From Seohaeicola saemankumensis (GTDB lineage Bacteria; Pseudomonadota; Alphaproteobacteria; Rhodobacterales; Rhodobacteraceae), in NCBI RefSeq assembly GCF_021021435.1, contig NZ_JAINWI010000027.1, forward strand, positions 1 through 34,158: DNA of 34,158 bases, given 5' to 3'. Positions 17,016 through 24,960 of this stretch are shown one piece after another. Positions within the stretch are counted from its first letter, which is position 1. Every line of letters begins with the position of its first letter. The translations under genes were made by a program, and so were the position numbers. The notes below the pieces were generated by a model, which made no database searches, had not been told where the DNA came from, and saw only the letters and a list, made by a program, of their open reading frames with translations.

Positions 17016-17386
17016 TTATGGACTAGGGTAGTTGGTAGCGGCTACCGACGCGCCAATTTTGTTTGTTGTTGTTTCGGCAAATGTTAAGTGGGTCGGCTGC
17101 ATCAAGGTACTTTGTATCTCATGTTCGGAAATCCTTAATGTTTCAACAGTCGTTAATGCCACGACACTAACTGCTGCTCCAAAAAGTGCGGAGAGTGGCT
17201 CTAATTTGATATTGCGACCTGAAGCAACACCGCCGACAAACATACCAATACCAGCAATCGAAGCGATCATTGTCGAAGTCGTATCCCCACCCATAATGAT
17301 GTTTCCTATAGATAAAGCGCAAGCGCCTATACCTGCAGTAGTGGCTGTACCAGCTACAGCGGAAAAAAATGATCTTTATAACCCAT
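17016..17386 (-). pseudogene. Small membrane protein gene with an apparent homopolymer frameshift
   Basis: On the minus strand a very good ribosome site (AAGGAGG, 17394-17400) lies seven bases before ATG at 17386, which opens 'MGYKDHFF'. After a run of seven T (plus-strand A-run 17363-17369) that frame stops, while the +1 frame continues as 'SAVAGTATTAGIGACALSIG' and runs to 17016. One extra T would join them into a protein of about 124 residues with two or three hydrophobic segments (around 'TMIASIAGIGMFVGGVASG' and 'LSALFGAAVSVVAL'). Either the gene is broken, it switches by slippage, or the base count is a sequencing error. Function is unknown; a small multi-helix membrane protein near a defence gene could be an effector, but that is speculation. 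Confidence 0.5.
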
Positions 17387-17409
17387 AATTGAGCCTCCTT
17401 AATATTCAT

Positions 17410-17864
17410 TATTTCAAAGAAATATTACTACACCCAAGAAAAAATATGTCAATACCATTGAGCTGTTATTGAATCTTATAAGGTCTTAATCAATCTGTTT
17501 ATGCCCAAGGCCAAGATGCATACTTTTATTAGTTGCTGACAACGCATCGGAGTAAGTGAAACGCGGTAAATGTTCAGAACACAGATATTCTGCTTTCGTT
17601 TTAGGGGAGTTGTACGAGACAAAGCTTTTTAAAAGATATATTTATTGAAAAAAACGCAGATTAGAACCATATTTTGCATCGCCTATTTGAGCAAATTGAT
17701 GGCCCGTAACCAAATTTTAATCTCGCTTAGCCCGACCAGATAAATGTAAACTAATTTGCAGCATTGGTTATTTTTTTGATTTTATTTTGAATGCTAGAGT
17801 GGTAGTGAGAGGCACCCAATTTTGCTGTTTAATGGATATAAAATGAAAGCTAATAAAAAATAGG
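17410..17864. other. AT-rich gap without a supported gene
   Basis: The composition is strongly AT-rich (for example 17760-17870) with no open frame of convincing quality and no strong hairpin. It may contain the promoter of the small membrane gene, which starts at 17386 and reads left. Confidence 0.4.
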
Positions 17865-18125
17865 CTAATCCAATACAACTTCGAAGAATGATGCGTTAAT
17901 AGTTTCATGGCCTTCGAGTTCAAGCTTTCTAGTATCAACTTCTTGTGCACCCTCGTAATACGGAGAAAGCTTACCCCTCAAATCGTTCGTCACTGTATAT
18001 CTTACTTCCGGGCGTATTCCAGAAGAAACAAATCCGATTTCGTCCCTAAAACAATCTTTAAGCCGAACGGTTTTTCCTTCTAAGGGGCCATCAAAATTGA
18101 ATGCGTCAACAGATTTAATCTCCAT
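17865..18125 (-). CDS. Hypothetical protein in the AT-rich stretch
   Basis: An 86-residue acidic protein ('MEIKSVDAFNFDG', 'VRLKDCFRDEIGFVSSG', ending 'INASFFEVVLD'). It is rich in beta-strand-like alternation, resembling a small single-domain beta protein. A GAGAGG ribosome site sits five to seven bases before ATG. Codon use is AT-rich, unlike the conjugation genes, pointing to a separate origin. It has the same orientation as the small membrane gene and may belong to the same cargo. Not recognised. Confidence 0.55.
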   Translation of the reverse strand: MEIKSVDAFNFDGPLEGKTVRLKDCFRDEIGFVSSGIRPEVRYTVTNDLRGKLSPYYEGAQEVDTRKLELEGHETINASFFEVVLD

Positions 18126-18446
18126 AAAAACCTCTCTAGAAAAAATATAACAATAATAATGCTACTATATTTCAGCTAAATACGTCAAATTTTGCACCCA
18201 AATTGTTCCGACAAACCTCAGGGCAACAGATAGTGGTGATTATAGGGCTTGTCGACAAACCTGCTAACTGCAATCTAGAAAAGATAAAAGTGATTATCCA
18301 CTTGAATCTATCTTGCACGTTACTGCATGGAATGTACGAATTTGATAGAATTTTTGTAAACTATAAATTACTATGAAACTATAATAGATCAAATTTTCAT
18401 ACTGATCCATATCGCTTTTGCGAAAAGAAGCAGTTTGAAATCAGCT
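18126..18446. other. AT-rich gap; probable promoter region of the 86-residue gene
   Basis: No gene is seen. The stretch holds AT-rich promoter-like DNA upstream of the gene starting at 18125. The 14-mer at 18378-18391 is also present in the hip promoter region at 6652-6665, but a match of this length is not significant in AT-rich DNA. Confidence 0.4.
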
Positions 18447-18821
18447 TTACTGATCAGGAATAAGGACCTGCATTTCAGGATACATGGCGTTGTGCAGGTG
18501 GGCCATTGATTGCCTGTCTTGTCGTGCTGCGGCATGGTCGAAGGGCGTTCGCTGTTGGCCGTCCTGCATCCACGCTGTCTGTGGATTATACATCATAGCA
18601 GCCTCAAGAAAGTTGATGCTCCCTCGCATGGCTGCGACATGAACGGGTGTGAGATGCGTATCGAGCGCAGCAGCATCCAGAGACTGGCCATCTGCCAACG
18701 CACGCTCAAGCTCGTTGAGATCGTCTTCACGCGCCGCCCTGAAAATGTCAGGCGGCTCTTTTTTTGTCCCGTCATCGGTTTGCAGTGCGGGGCGCTCGGG
18801 CTTTCGCTGCGGGCTGGCCAT
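18447..18821 (-). CDS. Ankyrin-repeat protein
   Basis: A 124-residue protein with about two ankyrin repeats after a disordered basic N-terminus: 'DIFRAAREDDLNELERALAD' (25-44), then 'HLTPVHVAAMRGSINFLEAA' (56-75) with the T-P-x-H-x-A-A signature, then 'QRTPFDHAAARQDRQSMAHL' (89-108). Ankyrin repeats mediate protein-protein contacts. Its ATG directly follows the stop of the 375-residue gene (TAGATG), so translation is coupled and the two products probably act together, perhaps as a complex. Target unknown. Confidence 0.75.
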   Translation of the reverse strand: MASPQRKPERPALQTDDGTKKEPPDIFRAAREDDLNELERALADGQSLDAAALDTHLTPVHVAAMRGSINFLEAAMMYNPQTAWMQDGQQRTPFDHAAARQDRQSMAHLHNAMYPEMQVLIPDQ

Positions 18822-19949
18822 CTACTGATACCCCCCGGAAAACTTGTCTGCGATGGTTTTGAGGTGTTCGTTTTCTGGCTGGATTTCTGCGGTCATTGAG
18901 CGCTCTGCTTCATCAGCGGCTGAGCCTTTAGGATATCGAGCTTCAGTTTTCTTGAGCTTGATTGATGTCTCCTCGGGGAAATCTGTCGTGTCGATCTTGA
19001 TCGAGTACCGCATGATGTCCCCATCGTTGTTCTTGTCGATCATAACGTTGGTATCAGCCAGAACTCTGGCATGCGGTATCCAGCCATCCCCTAACGATTG
19101 CACATCATCAAGAGAGAATACCGCGCGCGCATTGATCATGTGCCGTCCCGGACCATCCTGAAAATGCAGGCGCGTCGTCAGGATAAGGTAGCCGCGATAG
19201 ACCAGCGGGAAGCGGTTTGCGGTGAGATCATCGAAAAAGCTATCCGTGAGATGACCGCCTTCCCGCTGCGCCGGGACTTCAGAAAACAGAAGCGTCAGCG
19301 GTGTAACCCCGCCCGCGTAACCATGAGCGATGATAACGCATGTCGGAAACTTGGCCGCCGTTCCTTCTGTCTGTGCGCTGATCAGATAGTGCTGATGCGC
19401 ACCGTCCAGAGCCGTGATGGCTGCTTCCTGCTCGTATGCGTTTGAAAGTACATCGCACAAGGCCTGGCGATGATAGTTGCGCCGCTCTTCGCAGAAGCGG
19501 AGATCATACTCAGCCAGCTCCCCGCTGATCCGAAGGGTTTGCAGGAAACGGTTGATGAAGGTGAATTTGGTATCCCCGATCTGGTGGATCGATTTTGCGC
19601 TGAGCCACTTCTTGATATCATCGAGCGTCAGGCGGGTATCTCTTGTCTTTGGTGCCTTTGATTTCTCAAACGGCACAAGCGCGTCATCCTCAGGCTGCAT
19701 GATCATATCGCGCAGCCTTTGATTGCCGATGCCGTTCTTGTCTTTGTATTCGAGCAAAGCCAAGCGGGCGTACTCCTTCAGGGCCTTTGGAAAGAAACCA
19801 ATCATGCGTTCCTGATTGCTACCACTTGGGAATTTCAGCGGTAGGGGAACAGTTTTCCCCTGTTCATTTTCGGAATTGGATTTCGCAGAAGCTCTTGATT
19901 CCAGGGGAATAACTTTACCCCCATTCGCCCCTTCTCTGCTTGTTCCCAT
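18822..19949 (-). CDS. Hypothetical 375-residue protein coupled to the ankyrin gene
   Basis: A soluble protein without signal peptide or membrane segment. The N-terminal 45 residues are polar and contain the motif G-K-x-x-P-L twice ('GKVIPLES' and 'GKTVPLPL'), so this part may be a flexible linker or interaction segment. The remainder mixes helical parts ('FPKALKEYARLALLEYKDK') with a beta-rich half from about residue 200. I see no catalytic motif. It starts the minus-strand pair with the ankyrin gene and is divergent from the membrane/TraD genes at 20132. Conserved position next to a coupling ATPase would suggest a transfer-accessory role, but that is inference. Confidence 0.6.
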   Translation of the reverse strand: MGTSREGANGGKVIPLESRASAKSNSENEQGKTVPLPLKFPSGSNQERMIGFFPKALKEYARLALLEYKDKNGIGNQRLRDMIMQPEDDALVPFEKSKAPKTRDTRLTLDDIKKWLSAKSIHQIGDTKFTFINRFLQTLRISGELAEYDLRFCEERRNYHRQALCDVLSNAYEQEAAITALDGAHQHYLISAQTEGTAAKFPTCVIIAHGYAGGVTPLTLLFSEVPAQREGGHLTDSFFDDLTANRFPLVYRGYLILTTRLHFQDGPGRHMINARAVFSLDDVQSLGDGWIPHARVLADTNVMIDKNNDGDIMRYSIKIDTTDFPEETSIKLKKTEARYPKGSAADEAERSMTAEIQPENEHLKTIADKFSGGYQ

Positions 19950-19978
19950 ATCACAGTCCCGACCCTAAATGCAGTTCA

Positions 19979-20010
19979 CCCCCAACAACGCGCAGCGAGC
20001 GTTTGGGGGG
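19979..20010. promoter_or_regulatory. Inverted repeat in the divergent promoter region
   Basis: CCCCCAAC (19979-19986) and GTTTGGGGGG (20001-20010) form a stem of about seven pairs plus one unpaired base. It lies between the 375-residue gene and the transfer genes, which are divergent, so it is a natural place for a shared operator. A second small stem, GCC-GCCA-GGC, lies near 20094-20103. Confidence 0.35.
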
Positions 20011-20131
20011 ATCGGGGCAATACCACCCCTGACAACTATAGACCAACCAACCCTTTGAAACAGCCGTTTCAGCGATCCCGACAACTCACCCTGCCGCCAG
20101 GCGGGGCACCAAACCGGAAAGGCAAGACACT

Positions 20132-20428
20132 ATGATGACCCCAAACCAATACGGACCAAACGCTCAGGGCCAAGGGCCTAATATGAAGGACGGCTTTGCC
20201 AGCACGCTTGCTGCAATGATCTCGGTTCTTCTCAGCGCGCCGCTCAACGAGTTCACCCAGCCATACGTCATTTTGTATGCGCAGCGGACCTATGCACCTG
20301 AACTCGTCGATCTGATCGCCATCGTCTGGATGATCCTGTGCTGGCCGCTCGTGTTCTTCGCGGCGCGCGCCAGTGTCATCGCAGGCCTGACAGCGGCAGG
20401 CGTCTATCTCGCCTATCGCTTCATCTAA
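20132..20428 (+). CDS. Small membrane protein upstream of the coupling ATPase
   Basis: A 98-residue protein with a polar G/Q/N-rich N-terminus and two or three hydrophobic segments ('STLAAMISVLLSAPL', 'LIAIVWMILCWPLVFFAA', 'VIAGLTAAGVYLAYRFI'). GGAAAGG lies about ten bases before ATG. It opens a plus-strand operon with the 78-residue membrane protein and TraD. Because the coupling ATPase lacks its usual membrane helices, one possibility is that this protein anchors it to the inner membrane. Confidence 0.65.
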   Translation: MMTPNQYGPNAQGQGPNMKDGFASTLAAMISVLLSAPLNEFTQPYVILYAQRTYAPELVDLIAIVWMILCWPLVFFAARASVIAGLTAAGVYLAYRFI

Positions 20429-20460
20429 CCCACTGAAACTTCAACTGAAAGGAAACTATT

Positions 20461-20697
20461 ATGCTCGGACTCAACAAAGCACCGAAGAAGATCGAAGATA
20501 AGAAAGCATCGCGCAAACAGGATAGAATTTTCCTGTCTGGGGCCTTTATGGGGCTTATCGCCTTCGGTGCATTCTCGAATGGCGATTACCTCTTGATGCT
20601 GATCTTCGGCGGGCTCTCATTTGCGGCCTTCTATTCCGGCAGCAAGATCAAGACCCACTTCGAAGCCAAGGGTCAAACCACGCACTACGGAAAGTGA
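20461..20697 (+). CDS. Small membrane protein overlapping the coupling ATPase start
   Basis: A 78-residue protein with a basic N-terminus ('KAPKKIEDKKASRKQDR') followed by two hydrophobic segments ('IFLSGAFMGLIAFGAF' and 'YLLMLIFGGLSFAAFYSG'). A ribosome site (GAAAGGAAA) precedes ATG, and the stop overlaps the TraD GTG start (GTGA). Positive-inside topology would place both ends in the cytoplasm. It may help tether the ATPase; no family was recognised. Confidence 0.65.
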   Translation: MLGLNKAPKKIEDKKASRKQDRIFLSGAFMGLIAFGAFSNGDYLLMLIFGGLSFAAFYSGSKIKTHFEAKGQTTHYGK

Positions 20698-22403
20698 CCA
20701 AAAGGGCGGCTGCGTTCAATGCGTGGCCGTCCATCCTCCCCAGTTTTTTCAAACCAGAAAGCTCAACCATGCTTGCATCTGAACACCCATACGGCTCGGC
20801 GCGTTTCGCTTCTGATATGGAAGTGCGCCGGGCGTTCAGCAGCCAGGGCGGCGTGCCGTTTGGCTTTTATAATGGCCGCAAGCTCGTCCATTCCAAAAGC
20901 GCGGGCATGATCCTGATCGGCGGCGCTGGCTCCGGCAAGTTCACATCCGTGCTTGCCCATCTCATGAACACTGCTGCCCGTTTGGGTGAGCCGCAGCGCT
21001 ACGCAATCTTTGATCCCAAGCGCGAGCTGCGCGCTGTTCTGGAGCCGTACTTCGCGCGCATCAAGGCGGCTGTTTACGAGATCAATCCCTATGGCGTGCA
21101 CGGCGCGCGCGGAAACCGCCTGTCGCTTCTGGCGCATCTCACGCCGGACTCGCCCAGGCTGGTTGCAGATGGCAGGCGCGTAGCCCGTACCTTTATCCCT
21201 GAAAGCGAAGCTGGCCGTGATCAGTTCTTTGAGCAAAAGGCTCAAAACTGGCTGGATGCGATCATTCGCGGCGGTGTCCATCTGGATGGCGGTGTCTCGC
21301 CTGCATCGATTTACAAGCTGCTCGGCCTGATCCGCGCCGCGCCCGAGGCGTGGGATGAAGTGGCAGAGCTCATGGCCGCGATGGGCGAGCCTGATCTGGC
21401 TGTTACCTATGCCGAAATGCGCGAGATGCGCCTTGAGAGCGAGCGCACCTATCAATCTGTCATGGGCGAGCTATCCAATCGCCTGTCCTTCATGGCCGAC
21501 CGCGCCTTGCAGGACGCCTTTGTCTCCGGTTCTGAGGCTGAGTTCTCGCTGGATATTCTATGCGAAGACACGCGCCAGCCCGTGTTCGTGTTCTTCGTCA
21601 TGCCGCCGGAGTTGACCGAACAGAACGCGCCGCTGATCCGGCAGTTTTTTTCGAGCCTTCGCACCATCAAGCAGCAGCGCCCCAGCTCTCCAACGCTCAA
21701 TCTGGTGATTGATGAAGCAGCGCAGCTTGGGCGATTTCCCGAGATTGCCGATTTCTACTCCATCGGCAGAGGTTTTGGCCTGTGCCCGGTCACGGTCTAT
21801 CAGGACCTTGGCCAGATCAGAAAGAACCTTGGGCCAACGGGTGCGATGACGCTCTCGGCCAGCAGTGATCTGGAAGTCTATCTGGGCGGCGGTATTTCCG
21901 ATCTGGATACCGCGCGGCATTTGAGCGCCAAGCTTGGCAATCAGACCTTGTCCCTTGATGATCCGCTGACGCAGCAGCGCGCTGGCCGCGCCAAGCGCGA
22001 AGCCCTTCTGGCTGCGTTCCGTGGGCAGGCCGACCCGTACAAGACAGGTGCAGCCTTGCGCGCCCTTGATTACGAGATGGGCCATCAGCGCAAACAGGCC
22101 CGCCCCTTGCGCACGCCCGAAGAGATACTGGGCATGGCGCATGATCAGGCTTTGGTCATGCCATCTGGCTATGGCATCCCGCCCTTCATCGCGCAGAAGA
22201 GGCCGTATTTTGCGGTGAAGGAATACACAGGGCTCTATGGCCCGAACCCGTATTTTGACCGGGATATGGACAGCGTTTCCGTGCCCGGCTGGCCGTGGCG
22301 CAAGCGCCTGAAAATCATCCGCGAGGCCGTCCCATCCAGCCACGCGCATCTTCCGCAATACGCAGACGGCTCATGGTCGTTTGTGCAGGGACATCGTCCC
22401 TGA
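20694..22403 (+). CDS. traD: TraD/VirD4-like type IV coupling ATPase
   Basis: Coupling proteins deliver the relaxase-DNA complex to a type IV secretion channel. Walker A is 'GGAGSGKFT' (76-84), with phenylalanine where most family members have Ser/Thr, though a threonine follows. Walker B is 'LNLVIDEAAQLGRF' (335-348), and 'YGSARFAS' (33-40) is the typical TraG/VirD4 entry motif. At 569 residues it is complete except for the two N-terminal membrane helices of VirD4, which are absent. The two small membrane genes immediately upstream may replace them. GTG 20694 overlaps the previous stop; ATG 20769 is an alternative. The element has no mating-pore genes, so this ATPase would dock to a helper's apparatus. 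Confidence 0.88.
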   Translation: MTKRAAAFNAWPSILPSFFKPESSTMLASEHPYGSARFASDMEVRRAFSSQGGVPFGFYNGRKLVHSKSAGMILIGGAGSGKFTSVLAHLMNTAARLGEPQRYAIFDPKRELRAVLEPYFARIKAAVYEINPYGVHGARGNRLSLLAHLTPDSPRLVADGRRVARTFIPESEAGRDQFFEQKAQNWLDAIIRGGVHLDGGVSPASIYKLLGLIRAAPEAWDEVAELMAAMGEPDLAVTYAEMREMRLESERTYQSVMGELSNRLSFMADRALQDAFVSGSEAEFSLDILCEDTRQPVFVFFVMPPELTEQNAPLIRQFFSSLRTIKQQRPSSPTLNLVIDEAAQLGRFPEIADFYSIGRGFGLCPVTVYQDLGQIRKNLGPTGAMTLSASSDLEVYLGGGISDLDTARHLSAKLGNQTLSLDDPLTQQRAGRAKREALLAAFRGQADPYKTGAALRALDYEMGHQRKQARPLRTPEEILGMAHDQALVMPSGYGIPPFIAQKRPYFAVKEYTGLYGPNPYFDRDMDSVSVPGWPWRKRLKIIREAVPSSHAHLPQYADGSWSFVQGHRP

Positions 22404-22443
22404 ACCACCAAGACCCGCAACCTCAAACAGAAAAGGAAACACA

Positions 22444-23010
22444 ATGATCTCAGATACTAAGAAAACACCGCAAGCCCGCAGAATTTGTGATCCGCGCATA
22501 AATTATGCTAAAATGAAGAGTGAGATGAAGGAAGGCTCAAAGCCGACTAGCGAGAGTATCGCCGTTCATCCAGCCGCCTCTGTTGATCAACAAGAGGCAC
22601 CTTCAAGGGCAGACGGAATTCATGCGCATCCGGTTTTACCGGGTGAGGAAACGCGCACGCCAGAAACCTGGGTGGGAAAGGAGAGTGCGACCATGACAAC
22701 AGAAGACTGGAAAGCATTGGGCTTCGTCTTTGAAACAGGTCCAGACAAAACGCTTCAGATCGATTTGGCGAAGTATCAGGCCATGTTCGATGAAGCCGGG
22801 CTTAGCGATGATCAGAAGCAAGAGATCATTGCTGAGCTTTGGAAGATCATCATTCCGTTTGTTGATCTGGGTTTCAAGGTTTCGCCGCTGGAGCTGGCCT
22901 GTGGAAAACTGCCTGAAACCCATGAAGAGACGGGCAATCAGGATTCAGCCATGGTAAAGTCTGAAGCAGAAACCCTGAGCCAAAAATTCAACCACCTCGC
23001 GGCTGAGTAA
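22444..23010 (+). CDS. Hypothetical 188-residue protein between traD and the recombinase
   Basis: The start at 22444 is chosen because AAAAGGAAA lies just upstream; the longer reading from 22381 overlaps the end of traD. Residues 1-80 are polar and probably disordered; residues about 85-150 are helical ('EDWKALGFVFETG', 'QKQEIIAELWKIIIPFVDLG'). It lies 40 bases after traD and 26 bases before the recombinase, so the three probably share a transcript. No family was recognised; position suggests a transfer or excision accessory role. Confidence 0.6.
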   Translation: MISDTKKTPQARRICDPRINYAKMKSEMKEGSKPTSESIAVHPAASVDQQEAPSRADGIHAHPVLPGEETRTPETWVGKESATMTTEDWKALGFVFETGPDKTLQIDLAKYQAMFDEAGLSDDQKQEIIAELWKIIIPFVDLGFKVSPLELACGKLPETHEETGNQDSAMVKSEAETLSQKFNHLAAE

Positions 23011-23036
23011 GCTCGCCGCAAGACAAAGGAGGACTC

Positions 23037-24590
23037 ATGACAAAAGAACAACAAAATCAGGCTTTTGCCCCCGCTGCGCTGATCTATTGCCGCGTTTCTG
23101 ATCGCAAGCAAAAGACGCACGGCTCGGGCTTAGAGAGTCAGGAACAGCGTTGCCGCAAATATGCGAGCGAGCGTGGCTATGATGTGGAAATGGTCTTCCC
23201 CGATGATATTTAGGGCGGCGGCGATTTCATGAAACGTCCCGGCATGCGCGCCATGTTGGCTTATATGGAAGCCCAGAAAGGCAAAAACTATGTCGTCATC
23301 TTTGATGATCTGAAGCGCTTTGCGCGTGATACGCGCTTTCATCTGGAGCTGCGTAGCGAGCTTGCGAGCCGTGGGGCCACGCCGGAATGTCTGAATTTCA
23401 AATTCGAGGACTCACCTGAGGGCAAGTTCATCGAAACCATGATGGCGGCAACGGGCCAGCTGGAGCGCGAACAGAACCGCCGACAGGTGAAGCAGAAAAT
23501 GATGGCCCGCGTTGAGGCCGGATATTGGGTGTTCCGCGCTCCGGTAGGTTATAAGCACGTTCAGGCAAAGGGCGGCGGTGGCAAGGTACTCGTGCCCAAC
23601 GAGCCCCTTTCCTCTGTCGTTCGCGAAGCCCTAGAGGGCTATGCAAGTGGCCGTTTCGCCTCTCAGGCCGAAGTGCAGCGCTTCCTGGAGTCCAATCCGC
23701 ATTTCCCGAAAGACACCAAAGACGGGCGCATCCGCCCGATGACGATCACGCGCCTTCTCAAGAAGGTTGTCTATGCAGGCTATGTCGAAGCGCCAAAATG
23801 GGGCGTGTCTGTTCGCAAAGGCCAGCATGATGCGCTGATCAGCTTTGAGACGCACCAGCGCATTATCGACAACATCGAAGGCAAGAAGCGCGCTCCTGCG
23901 GCGCGCAAGGACTACAATGTGGACTTTCCGCTGCGCGGTTTTGTGGCCTGCAAGTGCTGTGGCAACGCCATGACTGGTGCATGGTCCAAGGGGTGCCGTA
24001 AGCATTATGCCTATTATCGCTGCGAGACACGGGGCTGCGATGCCAAGAGCAAGTCCGTGCCGCGTGCCAAGCTGGAAGCTGGATTTGAGGAGATCATGCA
24101 GCGCATGGCTCCGTCACGCGGCCTCATCGAGATCGCCGGGATGATGTTTCAGGACGCATGGGCTCTGAAAGAGCAAACCATGCGCGAAGAGCGAGCTGCC
24201 TGGAAGAGCCAGATAAAAACCATCGACAGCGAGATCGAAAACACGCTCGACAAGATCATTGAGGCCGAAAACAAATCTGTCATCCGCGCCTTCGAAAAGC
24301 GCATTGAAAAGCTGGAGCGGCAGAAAATCGTTCTCTCGGAGAAAGTCTCCGGTGTCTTGCCAGATAGGCATACCAAGAGCGAGTGTATGGAACTCTCGCT
24401 GAGTTTCCTGTCAAACCCTTGGAAAGTCTACAAAAATGGTGGTCATGCAGCGAAGCAAACTGTGCTGAGACTGGCATTTCAGGAGCCCCTCACATACTGC
24501 CCGAAAGAGGCGTATGGAACTCCGAAATTTTCCTTCCCATTCAAGGTGTTAGGGGAGATTACACGCGCAAAAAAGGAAATGGTGCTGTGA
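23037..24590 (+). pseudogene. Large serine recombinase interrupted by an in-frame amber codon
   Basis: The reading frame from ATG 23037 (AAAGGAGG six bases upstream) encodes a large serine recombinase: resolvase-type catalytic domain with nucleophile Ser21 in 'IYCRVS', then 'DDLKRFARDT', a recombinase domain, a zinc ribbon (Cys305, Cys308, Cys329, Cys334) and a coiled coil (around 'RMREERAAWKSQI'-like helices). Codon 59 is TAG (23211-23213), directly before 'GGGDF' where relatives usually have Ser or Thr ('DDxSGGGDF'); one C-to-A change from TCG would create it. A restart at 23229 lacks the catalytic serine. The last codons (GTG CTG TGA) lie inside tRNA-Thr. Without suppression the element cannot use this enzyme to excise. 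Confidence 0.85.
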
Positions 24591-24654
24591 GAGAGGATTG
24601 AACTCTCGACCTCTCCCTTACCAAGGGAGTGCTCTGCCACTGAGCTACCACAGC
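24580..24654 (-). tRNA. tRNA-Thr (anticodon GGT)
   Basis: A full cloverleaf reads on the minus strand: acceptor GCTGTGG with TCACAGC, D-arm TAGCTCAGTGGCAGAGCA, anticodon stem CTCCC/GGGAG with loop TTGGTAA (GGT), T-arm GAGAG-TTCAATC-CTCTC, and encoded CCA at 24580-24582. The element lies at its 3' end and the recombinase stop codon overlaps positions 24588-24590. This identifies the right border of the element. Confidence 0.95.
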
Positions 24655-24770
24655 ATTATGGTCGGGTGGCATGCAAGCCGGACCGGACCGTGGGCGGCTG
24701 ATTAGACGCAAATCGTACAGGGTGCAAGCGCAATCTGGACGCATTTCGCGGCTTGCTATAGGAAGACGGA

Positions 24771-24947
24771 ATGCAGCAGAGACGACATGGCACAACACCG
24801 CCTGACAAAGGCAACGCGCGTGAAGAACGGTTGAAGGCCGCTCTCAAGGTCAATATGGCAAGACGCAAGGCGCAGGCACGCGCGCGGGCAGAGCAAAAAG
24901 TCGCCAAGGGTGATGAAACCTCGGTGGATGATACAGGCAAAGAATGA
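24771..24947 (+). CDS. Small basic conserved hypothetical protein upstream of murA
   Basis: A 58-residue protein, very basic and helical in the middle ('[24 protein letters not shown]'-type run, residues about 20-43) with an acidic tail. It lies 13 bases before murA and is presumably co-transcribed. I recall similar short basic open frames before murA in Rhodobacteraceae. GGAAG lies a few bases before ATG. Function unknown. Confidence 0.65.
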   Translation: MQQRRHGTTPPDKGNAREERLKAALKVNMARRKAQARARAEQKVAKGDETSVDDTGKE

Positions 24948-24960
24948 AAAGGGCAGGCGG

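Noticed and set aside
21558-22358. 266-codon minus-strand frame inside traD, and a similar 230-codon frame at 20763-21455
   Set aside because: Both lie entirely inside the coupling ATPase gene with no ribosome site or recognisable domain.
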